Shown piece after piece: positions 54,150 through 64,000 of a stretch of DNA of 64,000 nucleotides; within the stretch, counting starts at the first letter, position 1; every line of letters begins with the position of its first letter. The notes below the pieces were generated by a model that saw only the letters and a list, made by a program, of their open reading frames with translations, had not been told where the DNA came from and searched no databases. This DNA comes from Watersipora subatra (taxonomy: Eukaryota; Bryozoa; Gymnolaemata; Cheilostomatida; Watersiporidae): contig NC_088714.1 in assembly GCF_963576615.1 (NCBI RefSeq), forward strand, positions 5,828,001 through 5,892,000, given 5' to 3'. The position numbers and the translations under genes were made by a program.

Positions 54150-55022
54150 CTTACAATGGACCTACGCCCTGATGATGAAGAAATTGACTGGCACACGGAA
54201 CCTCTTCATGGTGCTTACCAATGACAAATATTTAAGGTTGGCGATCTTCACCAGACATATATGTGGCTGAACAAAGGAAACCTAACGGCCAATACAGAGT
54301 TGCTAATCATGGCAGCCCAGAAGCAAGTGCTCCCAACAAGGCAACTCCAAACAAAAATCTATCACATTAGAGACAATCCTACATGTAGATGCAGACTGTG
54401 CAAAGATGCACCTGAGACCATCCAACACATCATCAGTGGATGCAAGCAGCTAGCAGGAAACGTATACACTGAGCGGCATAATCATGTCGCAGGTGTTGTG
54501 TATAGAAGTCTATGTGACGAGTATGGCCTTAATAAACCACAACACTGGTGGGAAGCTCCTGGTAAGGTAAATGAAAATGACCGCACTAAGATCCTCTGGA
54601 ACTTTTACATCTAGGCTGACAAGCATGTCCTAGCAAACCAACCAGATATAGTGGTGGTGGACAAGGAGAACAAGAGGGCTACTATAATAGATATAGCAGT
54701 ACCCAATGACTACAATATAGCCAGCAAAGAAAAAGAAAAGGTAGAGAAATATCTCCCTCTTGGAGTAAAGATGGAAAAATGCTGGAATGTAAGAACAACT
54801 GTAATTCCAGTAGTCATTGGGGCACTGGGCGCAATAAGACCGGCGCATAAAATGTGGCTTGCCCAAATACCAACAGCAATCAAGTCAGGTGAGTTGCAGA
54901 AAAGTGCGCTATTGGGAACAGCTAAGATCTTGAGGCGAGTGCTCAAACTCCCAGGTCTCTGGTAGGAGACCCGAGTTAGAGCAAAAATTACCACCCATAC
55001 AGGGTATCCAGGGTGAGGAAAC
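54150..55022 (+). pseudogene. 5'-truncated LINE with restriction-like endonuclease, copy 2
   Basis: Slightly longer at the 5' end than copy 1: in-frame sequence starts by about 54155 (DEEIDWHTEPLHGAYQ, then a stop) and continues through GDLHQTYMWLNKGNLTANTE. Frame 54261-54614 ends at a TAG where copy 1 has CGG; the rest, 54651-54965, is intact to LKLPGLW. Two nonsense changes make it dead. The 3' UTR ends GTGAGGAAACAATTTTTTTC. Confidence 0.88.
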
Positions 55023-55024
55023 AA

Positions 55025-55560
55025 TTTTTTTCATATGTATATTAAAACTGTTGTGCGCAACCTCTACTGAAAAGTACTCAATGCTAGGCAGAGCATATGT
55101 AAAATGCAGCAACTAAGCAGATAACATAACACGGAAAATATTAGCTCAAGCACAACCATATACAATCAAAACAAAATGACCCAAACTATGTTTACTATAA
55201 AGGCCTATAAAAAGGCTTCCTAATATGCAAACCACACTTGAGCGCATTGAATAAATGGAAGGAGTTGTCTTCTAATTGCCAAAAGTGCCAGGAGTTATCT
55301 TCTCGATTACGCCTAATACCAAGTCACATGATTAAAACATCGAGCTCATTTCTAGCATTTCGGTTCAGCTTTTAGTTTTCATCAAACCGCACCTGAGGCT
55401 TCGCACGTAACAGATTGGTAGAGCTTTTACTGAAAATTCACTTCACTTCTTTTATAATTTTTTTATAATTCTATGTTCTACTAATTATATTTTAGATTTT
55501 TATTAAAGAATCATTTTTATATGCTTTTTCATCTGATTTTAATTACTATATGTATAGACC
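55025..55560. other. Non-coding interval
   Basis: No recognisable gene or repeat. Confidence 0.45.
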
Positions 55561-55561
55561 A

Positions 55562-56049
55562 CGATCAGGCCTGCCAACCCAAGAGTGGGGGCAATGCGTG
55601 AGATTTGGTTTTGGGGCAATTAATGTATCGATGATAGTATTTATAAAATTGTGGAAATTGGGGCAAAAATCGCACGTATTTTCATTTTTTGGAGTTGATT
55701 GCGTGAGTCTCACGCCCAATGCGTGAGTCTCACGCCCAATGCGTGAGTCTCACGCCCAATGCGTGAGTCTCACGCCCAATGCGTGAGTCTCACGCCCAAT
55801 GCGTGAGTCTCACGCCCTATGCGTGAGTCTCACGCCCAATGCGTGAGTCTCACGCCCAATGCGTGAGTCTCACGCCCAATGCGTAAGTCTCACGCCCAAT
55901 GCGTGAGTCTCACGCCCAATGCGTGAGTCTCACGCCCAATGCGTGAGTCTCACGCCCAATGCGTGAGTCTCACGCCCAATGCGTGAGTCTCACGCTCAAT
56001 GCGTGAGTCTCACGCCCAATGCGTGAGAGTTGGCAGGTATGACCACGAT
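55562..56049. mobile_element. TIR element with an internal 20-bp hairpin satellite
   Basis: GACCACGAT is repeated on both sides (55558-55566 and 56040-56048). Inside, CAGGCCTGCCAAC at the left mirrors GTTGGCAGGTAT at the right. The interior at about 55700-56030 is about 17 tandem copies of GCGTGAGTCTCACGCCCAAT, each holding the 15-bp palindrome GCGTGAGTCTCACGC. No ORF. Small TIRs with a 9-bp duplication suggest a DNA transposon whose subterminal hairpin was amplified. Confidence 0.75.
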
Positions 56050-56074
56050 ATATCTATATACATGTATGTACATT

Positions 56075-56445
56075 GTATATATTTCTCAAAGTCTGTCTGT
56101 TGGTTTTCCGGCTATAGCTATTATTAGAACAGCTGAGCTGGACAACAATGCAGACTCAACGCCATGGAGTACCGTCATTGGAAGCCTAACCTTATTAACT
56201 AGCTTAGTGGAGTTTTCCATTGGCAATATGCCAGGCTACTACCTTGAAAGGTACAGTTGTTTGACGAAGTTTTAAAACCTTTACAGTTGTTTTTATTTTT
56301 TTCTTAATTTATTTCAACTACACGACACACTTCTCTCATGATATGTACTTTGAAAGATAGAATGGCAAATGTTGTTATCGTACAAATCAATTTTCTGTCC
56401 AAAGACTTCTATTACACGGGCAACGTCGGGTGGCACAGCTAGTAT
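56075..56445 (+). repeat. SINE-like element, head and tail of family 2 with another body
   Basis: Head TATATTTCTCAAAGTCTG and GGCTATAGCTATTA; tail ATTACACGGGCAACGTCGGG and TGGCACAGCTAGTAT. The body differs from 2985-3400 and matches the inverted piece at 4442-4700. Followed by (TA)n and LINE copy 3. Confidence 0.7.
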
Positions 56446-56486
56446 ATGTACATATCATGGTATATATATATATATATATATATATA

Positions 56487-56941
56487 AGATCCTAAGATCC
56501 GTGCTAAGATCCTCTGGGACTTCTACATCCAAACTGACAAGCATGTCCTAGCAAACCAACCAGATATTGTGGTGGTAGACAAGGAGAACAAGAGGGCTAC
56601 TATAATAGATATAGCAGTACCCAATGACTACAATATAGCCAGCAAAGAAAAAGAAAAGGTAGAGAAATATCTCCCTCTTGGAGAAGAAGTTGAAAAATGC
56701 TGGAATGTAAGAACAACTGTAATTCCAGTAGTCATTGGGGCACTGGGCGCAATAAGACCGGCGCATAAAATGTGGCTTGCCCAAATACCAACAACAATCA
56801 ACTCAGGTGAGTTGCAGAAAGGTGCGCTATTGGGAACAGCTAAGATCTTGAGGCGAGTGCTCAAACTCCCAGGTCTCTGGTAGGAGACCCGAGTTAGAGC
56901 AGAATTTACCACCCATACAGGGTATCCGGGGTGAGGAAACA
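56487..56941 (+). pseudogene. 5'-truncated LINE with restriction-like endonuclease, copy 3
   Basis: The shortest copy, starting in the endonuclease (AKILWDFYI-equivalent region) directly after (TA)n and ending with LKLPGLW, the same 3' UTR and AACAATTTATATATG. TA-rich sequence therefore lies on both sides. Its closest relative here is copy 2 (ASKEKEKVEKYLPLG). Confidence 0.88.
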
Positions 56942-56961
56942 ATTTATATATGTATATATAT

Positions 56962-58089
56962 AGTCAAACATGGATAACTCGAACTTCACGGGACCGAGCA
57001 AAAGTGTTCGAATTATCAGAGCGATCAAGTTATCAGAGCACTGTCACAAGTCCATGTATTTACTTATTTATTAGTAGATACATGTACATATACAAACTAT
57101 AATATAAATCAAAAGCACAAATGGCTTGTTTCGAATTTAATGCATCCAATGTAAAGTTTAAAACGTTTTTATCAAAAAGTATAGAAATTTTTCTATCACT
57201 TGAGATTGGTTCATTGTTTGAGGTGATGTTATTGCCAGGACATTTTTTAGATTGACATTGGCAAAACTTGATCGATGTTGAAATGCTCAAAAGAAAAGAC
57301 ATTTTTTTCTATTGGGGGTTTACCCACGATCAATTTTGCCGTTTTTTCTTGAAGTTTATGCAAAGATTACCTCACTTTACCTGGGATTCGTTAAGAGCAA
57401 CACTCCGAGGCAGTTTAATTAGAAGTTTTACGAGGTTTTCACGTACATTGTATATCACTCACGCTTTTTAATAGATAATCATTGAATGTACACACGTATT
57501 CTGTGTTTAGGTCAAACGATGAATAGTGTTTTGTAGCTAAGACAACGTATAGGTTTAATTACAATTTTTAAGACGTTTTAAACATTCAATATTCCAACGT
57601 TGATTCAACATGGAATCAACGTCGGAAAACTATTCATCACGGGTTAGCTGGGTTACGCCACGCACTCAAGGACTTTCGCCACGCACATACAAAACAAAAA
57701 CAACGTTCAATTTTTGTTTTGTATCTGCGTGGCGAAAATTCTTGCGTGCGTGACCCGGCTAGCCCATGCTATTCATCGTATCGTAGTATAATTCAAATTT
57801 CACCAAACCTTTAGAAAAGTCGTTGACAAAAATATTTTGCCGATGGTGGTTATAACGACGAATATGAATTACGAAAAGATGAGGTTTAGCTCTATGGCTT
57901 TGAATAAAGTGATTTTCTAAAGCGATAACAACCGTATCGGTAGCCGTTGGGCAAAAAACAGTTCGAATTAACAGTGTTGAGTTCGAGTTATATATAGCAA
58001 TTTATCATTACGTGGGAACGGACCAAAGAAACCGTTCGAATTAACCATGTGTTCGAGCTATCCGTGGGCAAGTTATCCATGTTTGACTG
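56962..58089. mobile_element. pogo/Tigger-like MITE, copy C
   Basis: About 1128 bp, same orientation as copy B, ends AGTCAAACATGGATAACTCG and CATGTTTGACTG with TA flanks. It starts 20 bp after the 3' end of a LINE copy inside TA-rich DNA. It carries the same internal hairpin (about 57630-57770). Confidence 0.85.
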
Positions 58090-58494
58090 TATATATCCTT
58101 TCCCTCCTCCAAGTTGCAATATTGAGGCTTCAATAGCCGAAACAGTATATATAGATATATCTATATATAATATCTTATAACATAAATAAAGGAGAAAATG
58201 GAAACAAATTTTGCGAGAAATTGAAAAGAAGTTGCATGGGTTTTAAGAACAGACAATGAATGACCATTGTTACAGACAAAAGACTGAAAGGATACATACC
58301 AACTGTAAGGAGCTATAGGCAGTAAGTAGTTAATAAGCTTTAACAGCACACATGTAATTCTGGGCTAAGAATTGAAGAACATTATGGGGGATGTTGCGAG
58401 GTTTATACAATTCAAGTTCATTAAGAGCTCAGGCTATTTTCTTTTGTTAGCTGTCATAGTTTTTGACATCATTTTACTACTTAGCAAAAGAGAT

Positions 58495-61400
58495 TTAGCA
58501 TTCCACCTGCTTATTAAGTGTAGAACATGTTGCTACTGGCATAACAGTCGCATAATTTGCTATAAATAGGTGTTTATATCTGATTGACTGAGACGAAATC
58601 AACCATGCATAGCTTACCAAGCAGTGATCCGTTATAACTCAGAGGCTCTTTCTCCGTAATCCCATAAACTAAGGCTGCCGCATCAATAGATCTGGTTCTT
58701 GGCTTCTTAAAGCAGCAAACAGCAATGGATATGGCAGCAACTATAGCCACAAGGCCAGAGAGTGCGATGACAGCAATCATCCAAGCACTGCAAAATAAAT
58801 TCAGCACGTAAAGCAAGTATAGGCAGCAGACAACGCAGAATGTAGACTGATTCTTTATTATCATTATCAAAGTATCAGCGATTTCAAATTAATGGCTGAA
58901 TTTAAAGAGTTTCTTGTGTTTGTCGGTTGCCCTAGCAACCAGCTCAACAAAGTAAACAAATAAAAACTGGAACTCTTTGAACAAATTTTTCAAACTTATT
59001 TACAATTTGTTGCTCTCGCTTTATAGTTACTCATGAACAAACAAATTATACACCACTAGATTCAAAGTCTAATCAAGATTCAGAATATCCTATCAACTAA
59101 TCTGTAAAATAAACCCTAATCAGATTAGATGCAGTTTCGTGAACCAATGTAACAAAAATGATTGGATTACATATCACCAAGTGTTTTGACATTTCTTTTT
59201 CTGCAAATTTATAAACTTAAGTTCTTTGTTATAACAGTTGTTCAAATAATATAACTTGAAACAAGCAAAGAAAAATGTATGTGGTGTGATCATATTGTAT
59301 CAGATGTACAGATTGTTATCTTCAGTCATTAATAAAATGAAATGTTCAGAATTTAGCCCCCATAATAATTTGAAAACATAATTTTTCAGCTACTTGATCA
59401 AAAAATTTAAAATTGGGACAAAATGACGATTAATTTGTTATATAATTTATGACTATTGGCTAAATTCAAAATGAGTCATAATGTTAAAGATGACAATTTT
59501 AGTTTTTTACCAGCAGAGTCCATGTCATTTCACACACCACTTGATATGAAAAATATTTTTGACCAAGTACATGCTAATCCACCTGCATACCTCAGTTTCA
59601 GTCCCTCCTGTTTAGATGGGTCACTTTGCCACTTTGATGACTGCAATTAAAATTAAATTAAACTTCAATTAAATCTAGTATATCAGATAATAAAGTAATA
59701 AAATACTAAAATATAATGTTTGGATAATGACTGGTAGCATCAGCCCTGCAGCTTGTATTTTTCAAGAAGATGCGTGACAAAAAGTTAATTTTTAGCTCGC
59801 AACAATGTTCAAACTGTTGATGGCACCGAAAGTGCTGGTACATTGTTGAAGGTGAACTACTACATATATCAGTAGTAGAACAAATAGATTTTCCAACTTG
59901 GAGACAAAGGTAAAAAACACAAAAATTTGATATGTTCAGAGCTCATAGTTCTTGATTTTAGTTAGTCAGCCTTACCCAAAATCCTCTCTTACTTGTCTTC
60001 CCATCTTCAGCTTCTTTACCACCTTTCTTTTCGCTCTCTGGTTTTGGTCCTTGATCTTTATCGCCATGTTCACCACCTTTATCATTATCTTCCTCTTCGC
60101 TGTCTTCTTTTTTCCAATCATTTTCTTCACTGTTACTTCTGCCGCCACTCACTTCTTCACTTTCCCAATTGTCCTCTTCACTGCTTCCCCGGCTGCCTCT
60201 GTCTTCTTCACTGCTCCGATCGTTTTCTTCACTGTTACTTCTGTCACCACTCACTTCTTCACTTTCCCAATTGTGCTCGTCACCGCTTTCTTGGCTGCCT
60301 CTGTCTTCCTCACTGCTCCAATCATTTTCTTCACTGTTACTTCTGTCGCCACTGACTTCTTCACTTTCCCAATTGTGCCCTTCACTGCTTCCCCGGCTGC
60401 CTCTGTCTTCTTCACTGCTCCAATCGTTTTCTTCACTGTTACTTCTGCCGCCACTGACTTCTTCACTTTCCCAATTGTCCTCTTCACTGCTTCCCCGGCT
60501 GCCTCTGTCTTCCTCGCTGCTCCGATCGTTTTCTTCATTGTTACTTCTGTCACCACTCACTTCTTCACTTTCCCAATTGTGCTCGTCACCGCTTTCTTGG
60601 CTGCCTCTGTCTTCCTCACTGCTCCAATCATTTTCTTCACTGTTACTTCTGTCGCCACTGACTTCTTTACTTTCCCAATTGTGCCCTTCACTGCTTCCCC
60701 GGCTGCCACTGTCTTCCTCGTTGCTCTGATCGTTTTCTTCATTGTTACTTCTGTCACCACTCACTTCTTCACTTTCCCAATTGTGCTCGTCACCGCTTTC
60801 TTGGCTGCCTCTGTCTTCCTCACTGCTCCAATCATTTCCTTCACTGTTACTTCTGTCGCCACTGACTTCTTCACTTTCCCAATTGTGCCCTTCACTGCTT
60901 CCCCGGCTGCCTCTGTCTTCTTCACTGCTCCAATCGTTTTCTTCACTGTTACTTCTGCCGCCACTGACTTCTTCACTTTCCCAATTGTCCTCTTCACTGC
61001 TTCCCCGGCTGCCTCTGTCTTCCTCGCTGCTCCGATCGTTTTCTTCATTGTTACTTCTGTCACCACTCACTTCTTCACTTTCCCAATTGTCCTCGTCACT
61101 GCTTCCCCGGCTGCCTCTGTCTTCATCACTGCTCCAATCATTTTCTTCACTGTTACTTCCGTCGCCACTGACTTCTTCACTTTCCCAATTGTCCTCTTCA
61201 CTGCTTCCCCGGCTGCCTCTGTCTTCTTCACTGCTCCGATCGTTTTCTTCACTGCTACTTCTACCGCCACTGATTTCTTCACTTTTCCAATTGCCCGCTT
61301 GACGGCTTTTTCGGCTGCTTCTGTCTTCATCACTGTTCCAATCGTTTTTTTCATTGCTGCGTCTCCCACCACTGACTTCTTCACTTTCCCAATTGTTCTC

Positions 61401-62872
61401 TTCACTACTTCCCCAGCTGGCTCTGTCTTCCTCGCTGCTCCAATCGTTTTCTTCACTGTTACTTCTGCCACCGCTCACTTCTTCACTTTCCCAATTGTGC
61501 TCGTCACCGCTTTCTTGGCTGCCTCTGTCTTCCTCACTGCTCCAATCGTTTTCTTCACTGTTACTTCTGTCACCACTGACTTTTTCACTTTCCCAACTGT
61601 CTTCTTCACTACTTTTTTGGCTGCCTCTGTCTTCCTCGCTGCTCCGATCGTTTTCTTCACTGTTACTTCTGCCACCACTGACTTCTTCACTTTCCCAACT
61701 GTCTTCTTCACTACTTTTTTGGCTGCCTCTGTCTTCCTCACTGCTCCAATCATTTTCTTCACTGTTACTTCTGCCGCCACTGACTTCTTCACTTTCCCAA
61801 TTGTACTCTTCACTGCTTCCCCGGCTGCCTCTGTCTTCCTCGCTGCTCCGATCGTTTTCTTCACTCTTACTTCTGCCACCACTCACTTCTTCACTTTCCC
61901 AATTGTGCTCGTCAATGCTTCCCCGGCTGCCTCTGTCTTTCTCACTGCTCCAATCGTTTTCTTCGCTGCTACTTCTGCCGTCACTGACTTCTTCACTTTC
62001 CCAATTGTCCTCTTCACTCTTTCCCCGACCACCTCTGTCTTCCTCACTGCTCCAATCATTTTCTTCACTGCTACTTTTACCGCCACTGATTTCTTCACTT
62101 TTCCAATATCCCGCTTGACGGCTTTTTCGGCTGCTTCTGTCTTCATCACTGTTCCAATCGTTTTCTTCACTGTTACTTCTGCCACCACTGACTTCTTCAC
62201 TTTCCCTATTGTCTTCTTCACTGCTTTTCTGGCTGCCTCTTTCTTCATCACTGCTCCAATCATTTTCTTCACTGTTACTTCTGCCGCCACTGACTTCTTC
62301 ACTTTCCCAATTGTCCTCTTCACTGCTTCCCCGGCTGCCTCTGTCTTCCTCGCTGCTCCGATTGTTTTCTTCACTGTTACTTCTGCCACCTCTCACTCCT
62401 TTACTTTCCCTATTGTCTTCTTCACTGCTTTTCTGGCTGCCTCTTTCTTCATCACTGCTCCAATCATTTTCTTCAATTTTGCTTCTGCCGCCACTGACTT
62501 CTTTACTTTTCCAATTGTCCCCTTTACTGCTTCCCCAGTTGTCTTCATCTCTGTCATCACCCTGTCTGCCTCTATTGTCCCATTCGTGTCCTATTTCTCT
62601 GCTAATACCTTCTAGTCCACCACCTCCACGCCCACTTCTATTGCCTTCTTTGCCAGACACAACTGCAAAAAAAGATGTAAGGACTAAAATTCCTCATATT
62701 AATGACATCTACAATAAAGGAAATCAGACAAGACAAATCTCAAGTATAGCCTATAAAATTTTCATGTAATTTTAAGGTTGAAAAAAATGAGATCTAGCAA
62801 ATTAGATTTCTATATTATACCACAGATGACTGCCATGAGCACAGCAAGTATCGCCAGCACTCGTAGAGCCAT
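58495..62872 (-). CDS. Type I membrane protein with giant Ser/Glu-rich repeat ectodomain
   Basis: Unrecognised gene. Exons: 62821-62872 (ATG; MALRVLAILAVLMAVIC, a signal peptide; donor GTATAA), 59976-62662 (895 codons, acceptor TTTTTTGCAG, donor GTAAGG), 59591-59640 (SSKWQSDPSKQEGLKL, donor GTATGC), 58618-58787 (membrane helix WMIAVIALSGLVAIVAAISI then AVCCFKKPRTRS and a cytosolic stretch). Phases agree. The last step is uncertain: a short exon 58495-58535 (VATCSTLNKQVEC, stop) is in phase after an 82-nt intron, but reading on through the donor also stops soon. The ectodomain is about 25 units of 34 residues, roughly SEEDRGSRGSSEEDNWESEE-VSGGRSNSEENDW, with a strict acidic/serine pattern and one or two Trp per unit. 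This would be an extended, highly phosphorylatable or glycosylated, possibly calcium-binding stalk. Function unknown. Confidence 0.7.
58618..58787 (-). CDS. Membrane-helix exon of the Ser/Glu-rich protein
   Basis: Codes SAWMIAVIALSGLVAIVAAI, SIAVCCFKKPRTRSIDAAAL and VYGITEKEPLSYNGSLL. About 22 hydrophobic residues, then CC (possible palmitoylation) and a basic stop-transfer KKPRTR, as expected for a type I protein with its repeats outside the cell. Confidence 0.75.
58900..59590. other. Intron without recognised features
   Basis: AT-rich, no repeat array, unlike the SEL1L introns. Confidence 0.5.
59591..59640 (-). CDS. Juxtamembrane exon of the Ser/Glu-rich protein
   Basis: 50 nt between AATTGCAG and GTATGC, in phase with both neighbours; reads SSKWQSDPSKQEGLKL. 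Confidence 0.6.
59976..62662 (-). CDS. Repeat exon of the Ser/Glu-rich membrane protein
   Basis: One 2687-nt exon. It opens VSGKEGNRSGRGGGGLEG, then irregular units, then regular 102-bp units to GKTSKRGFW. The unit is kept in frame throughout with no stop, while synonymous and conservative changes are frequent (EDNWESEE, EHNWESEE; SGGRS, SGDRS), which points to selection on the protein. Longer blocks of several units recur, for example the tract near 60240-60560 and again near 60750-61070, a sign of recent block duplication. Confidence 0.8.
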
Positions 62873-62953
62873 GGCACGTCAGCACTGGTGAGAGTGATCC
62901 AGTCAACTATACAGCTTATTCAGTCTCTCAGGTTTTTTCAGGTTGATCCAAAT

Positions 62954-62964
62954 CAGCGCATGCG
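62954..62964. promoter_or_regulatory. NRF1-like motif upstream of the Ser/Glu-rich gene
   Basis: GCGCATGCG(T) is close to the NRF1 palindrome GCGCATGCGC and lies about 85 bp upstream of the ATG; a second CACGCATGC is at about 62981. No TATA box is obvious. Motif match only. Confidence 0.3.
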
Positions 62965-62999
62965 TAGTTCGAGCCAATTGTCACGCATGCTAACAAAAG

Positions 63000-64000
63000 C
63001 CTATAGAAATGGAAACATATCTTCGACAACAATTCAATATATGGAAAAATATTTCTGGGTCAAAATATCATGCTAGATTGATGCGCTCAACCATTAACAA
63101 CTCATGAAAGGTATAGCTTATATGTTTACCTCCCTAAATCAATATCTATCTATTGCTTTTGTACTCTGCTTTTGGATTGCAATTATTCAGGCAAGTAGTT
63201 CAACTTGGCTACATATGCACTGTGCTCAGAATATCAACTGTAGCATTTCTTTAAATACATTTTGCACAACGATTTGATGTACAGATTAAAATAGTGAAAC
63301 ATATCATAATCCATTGAAAGCTGGGATATATCATTTTTGGTACACAGTTATCTAATTCATAAAACGAGTTCGCTAAATATTACTTGTTCTAAAATATGAA
63401 GTTATCTGCCCACATGAGTAAACATTGTACAGAAAAGAAGGCGTATGTGTGTTTCATAAGCGGGGAAGTTAAATATATCGTTGTCTCTTTACCTGTAAGG
63501 AGACAGCACATTGTAACAAAGCCTCGATTGAAAATTAAGGATTAATAATAAATAATGCCTTGTAATAAGCCTTATATAAAATAATTAAATACTTTAATAA
63601 CTTGTATTAAATTCATCCAACCGTCTATTTTATTCAGACTGAAAAAAACTGGCTGACTTTCTAATAGTACAACAACATAGGTCAATATCATGAGATTCAA
63701 GCAGAAATGGTACATAAGCTAATATTAATACTGATATTAAGAGTTGTCTATCTGAACATTCAACACAAAGCATGTTTCCTGCATTCATATTATTGTAGAA
63801 GACACTGCTCGGTCTTTCACGGCACACTAGCTAATTCTCCTTTTTCAGGCTCATAAATAATAACGCATGAGAGTAGAGTGCTTTAGTGTATATTTGCATA
63901 TAACGGGCGCAGTCACAGCCAAAGACTACGCTGCCATTTCAGAAAAAGTGCCAGCCTTTTATATGGTTAGCCTGTGACAACAACAAGTGTTACATAACAT
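63000..64000. other. Non-coding flank
   Basis: No exon, repeat array or RNA gene that I can support; only short chance frames. Confidence 0.5.

Noticed and set aside
59952..62615. 887-codon plus-strand ORF of hydrophobic FFTVTSAATDFF repeats
   Set aside because: Antisense shadow of the Ser/Glu-rich exon, which has splice sites, signal-peptide and membrane exons in phase on the minus strand.
58618..62872. Joining the Ser/Glu-rich exons to SEL1L or to the exons near 53 kb
   Set aside because: SEL1L has its own signal peptide at 41699, and the phase at 58618 does not fit the 53-kb exons.

Overview
This is AT-rich animal nuclear DNA: spliceosomal introns, many unrelated transposons and a great deal of satellite DNA. 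The only gene I can name confidently is a complete minus-strand SEL1L (ER-associated degradation adaptor) in 16 coding exons (21498-41699). The mix of a copia element with a half-tRNA primer site, a Penelope-like element, LINEs with a restriction-like endonuclease, and several tRNA-derived SINE families suggests an invertebrate, perhaps a marine lophotrochozoan, but the sequence does not fix the taxon.

Layout. 1-6000: a tandem segmental duplication (block I about 1-1500, block II about 2910-5890) carrying two diverged copies of a three-exon set from an unrecognised minus-strand gene, with SINEs inserted. 6388-8876: a large fold-back element with a 49-bp palindromic insertion in each arm and an 873-bp TTAA-flanked MITE in one arm. 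9121-13542: a nearly intact minus-strand Ty1/copia element with LTRs, 5-bp target duplications and one frameshift in pol. 13543-18840: a perfect palindrome, a pogo/Tigger-like MITE split by a 1.6-kb long-TIR element that carries a LINE fragment, a restriction-endonuclease-type LINE end, (TA)n, and a Penelope-like remnant. 19360-19905: a 41-bp satellite.

21498-41708: SEL1L. Its introns hold at least ten tandem arrays plus MITEs and SINEs. Several arrays start exactly at an exon-intron junction and two include coding bases of the exon, as if the arrays had been seeded by duplication across splice sites. One 18-bp unit occurs in two different introns of the gene.

41720-58100: mostly repeats (24-, 45-, 35- and 20-bp arrays), a dead Ty3/gypsy pol fragment, two more LINE ends, another Tigger-like MITE, a small TATA-led C2H2 zinc-finger ORF (47165-47482), and a possible small minus-strand gene (49297-53264) with a poly(A) signal, divergent from a Kozak-type start at 53383.

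58495-62872: an unrecognised minus-strand gene for a type I membrane protein: signal peptide, about 895 residues of Ser/Glu-rich 34-residue repeats, one membrane helix and a short basic tail. The rest to 64000 is non-coding as far as I can see.
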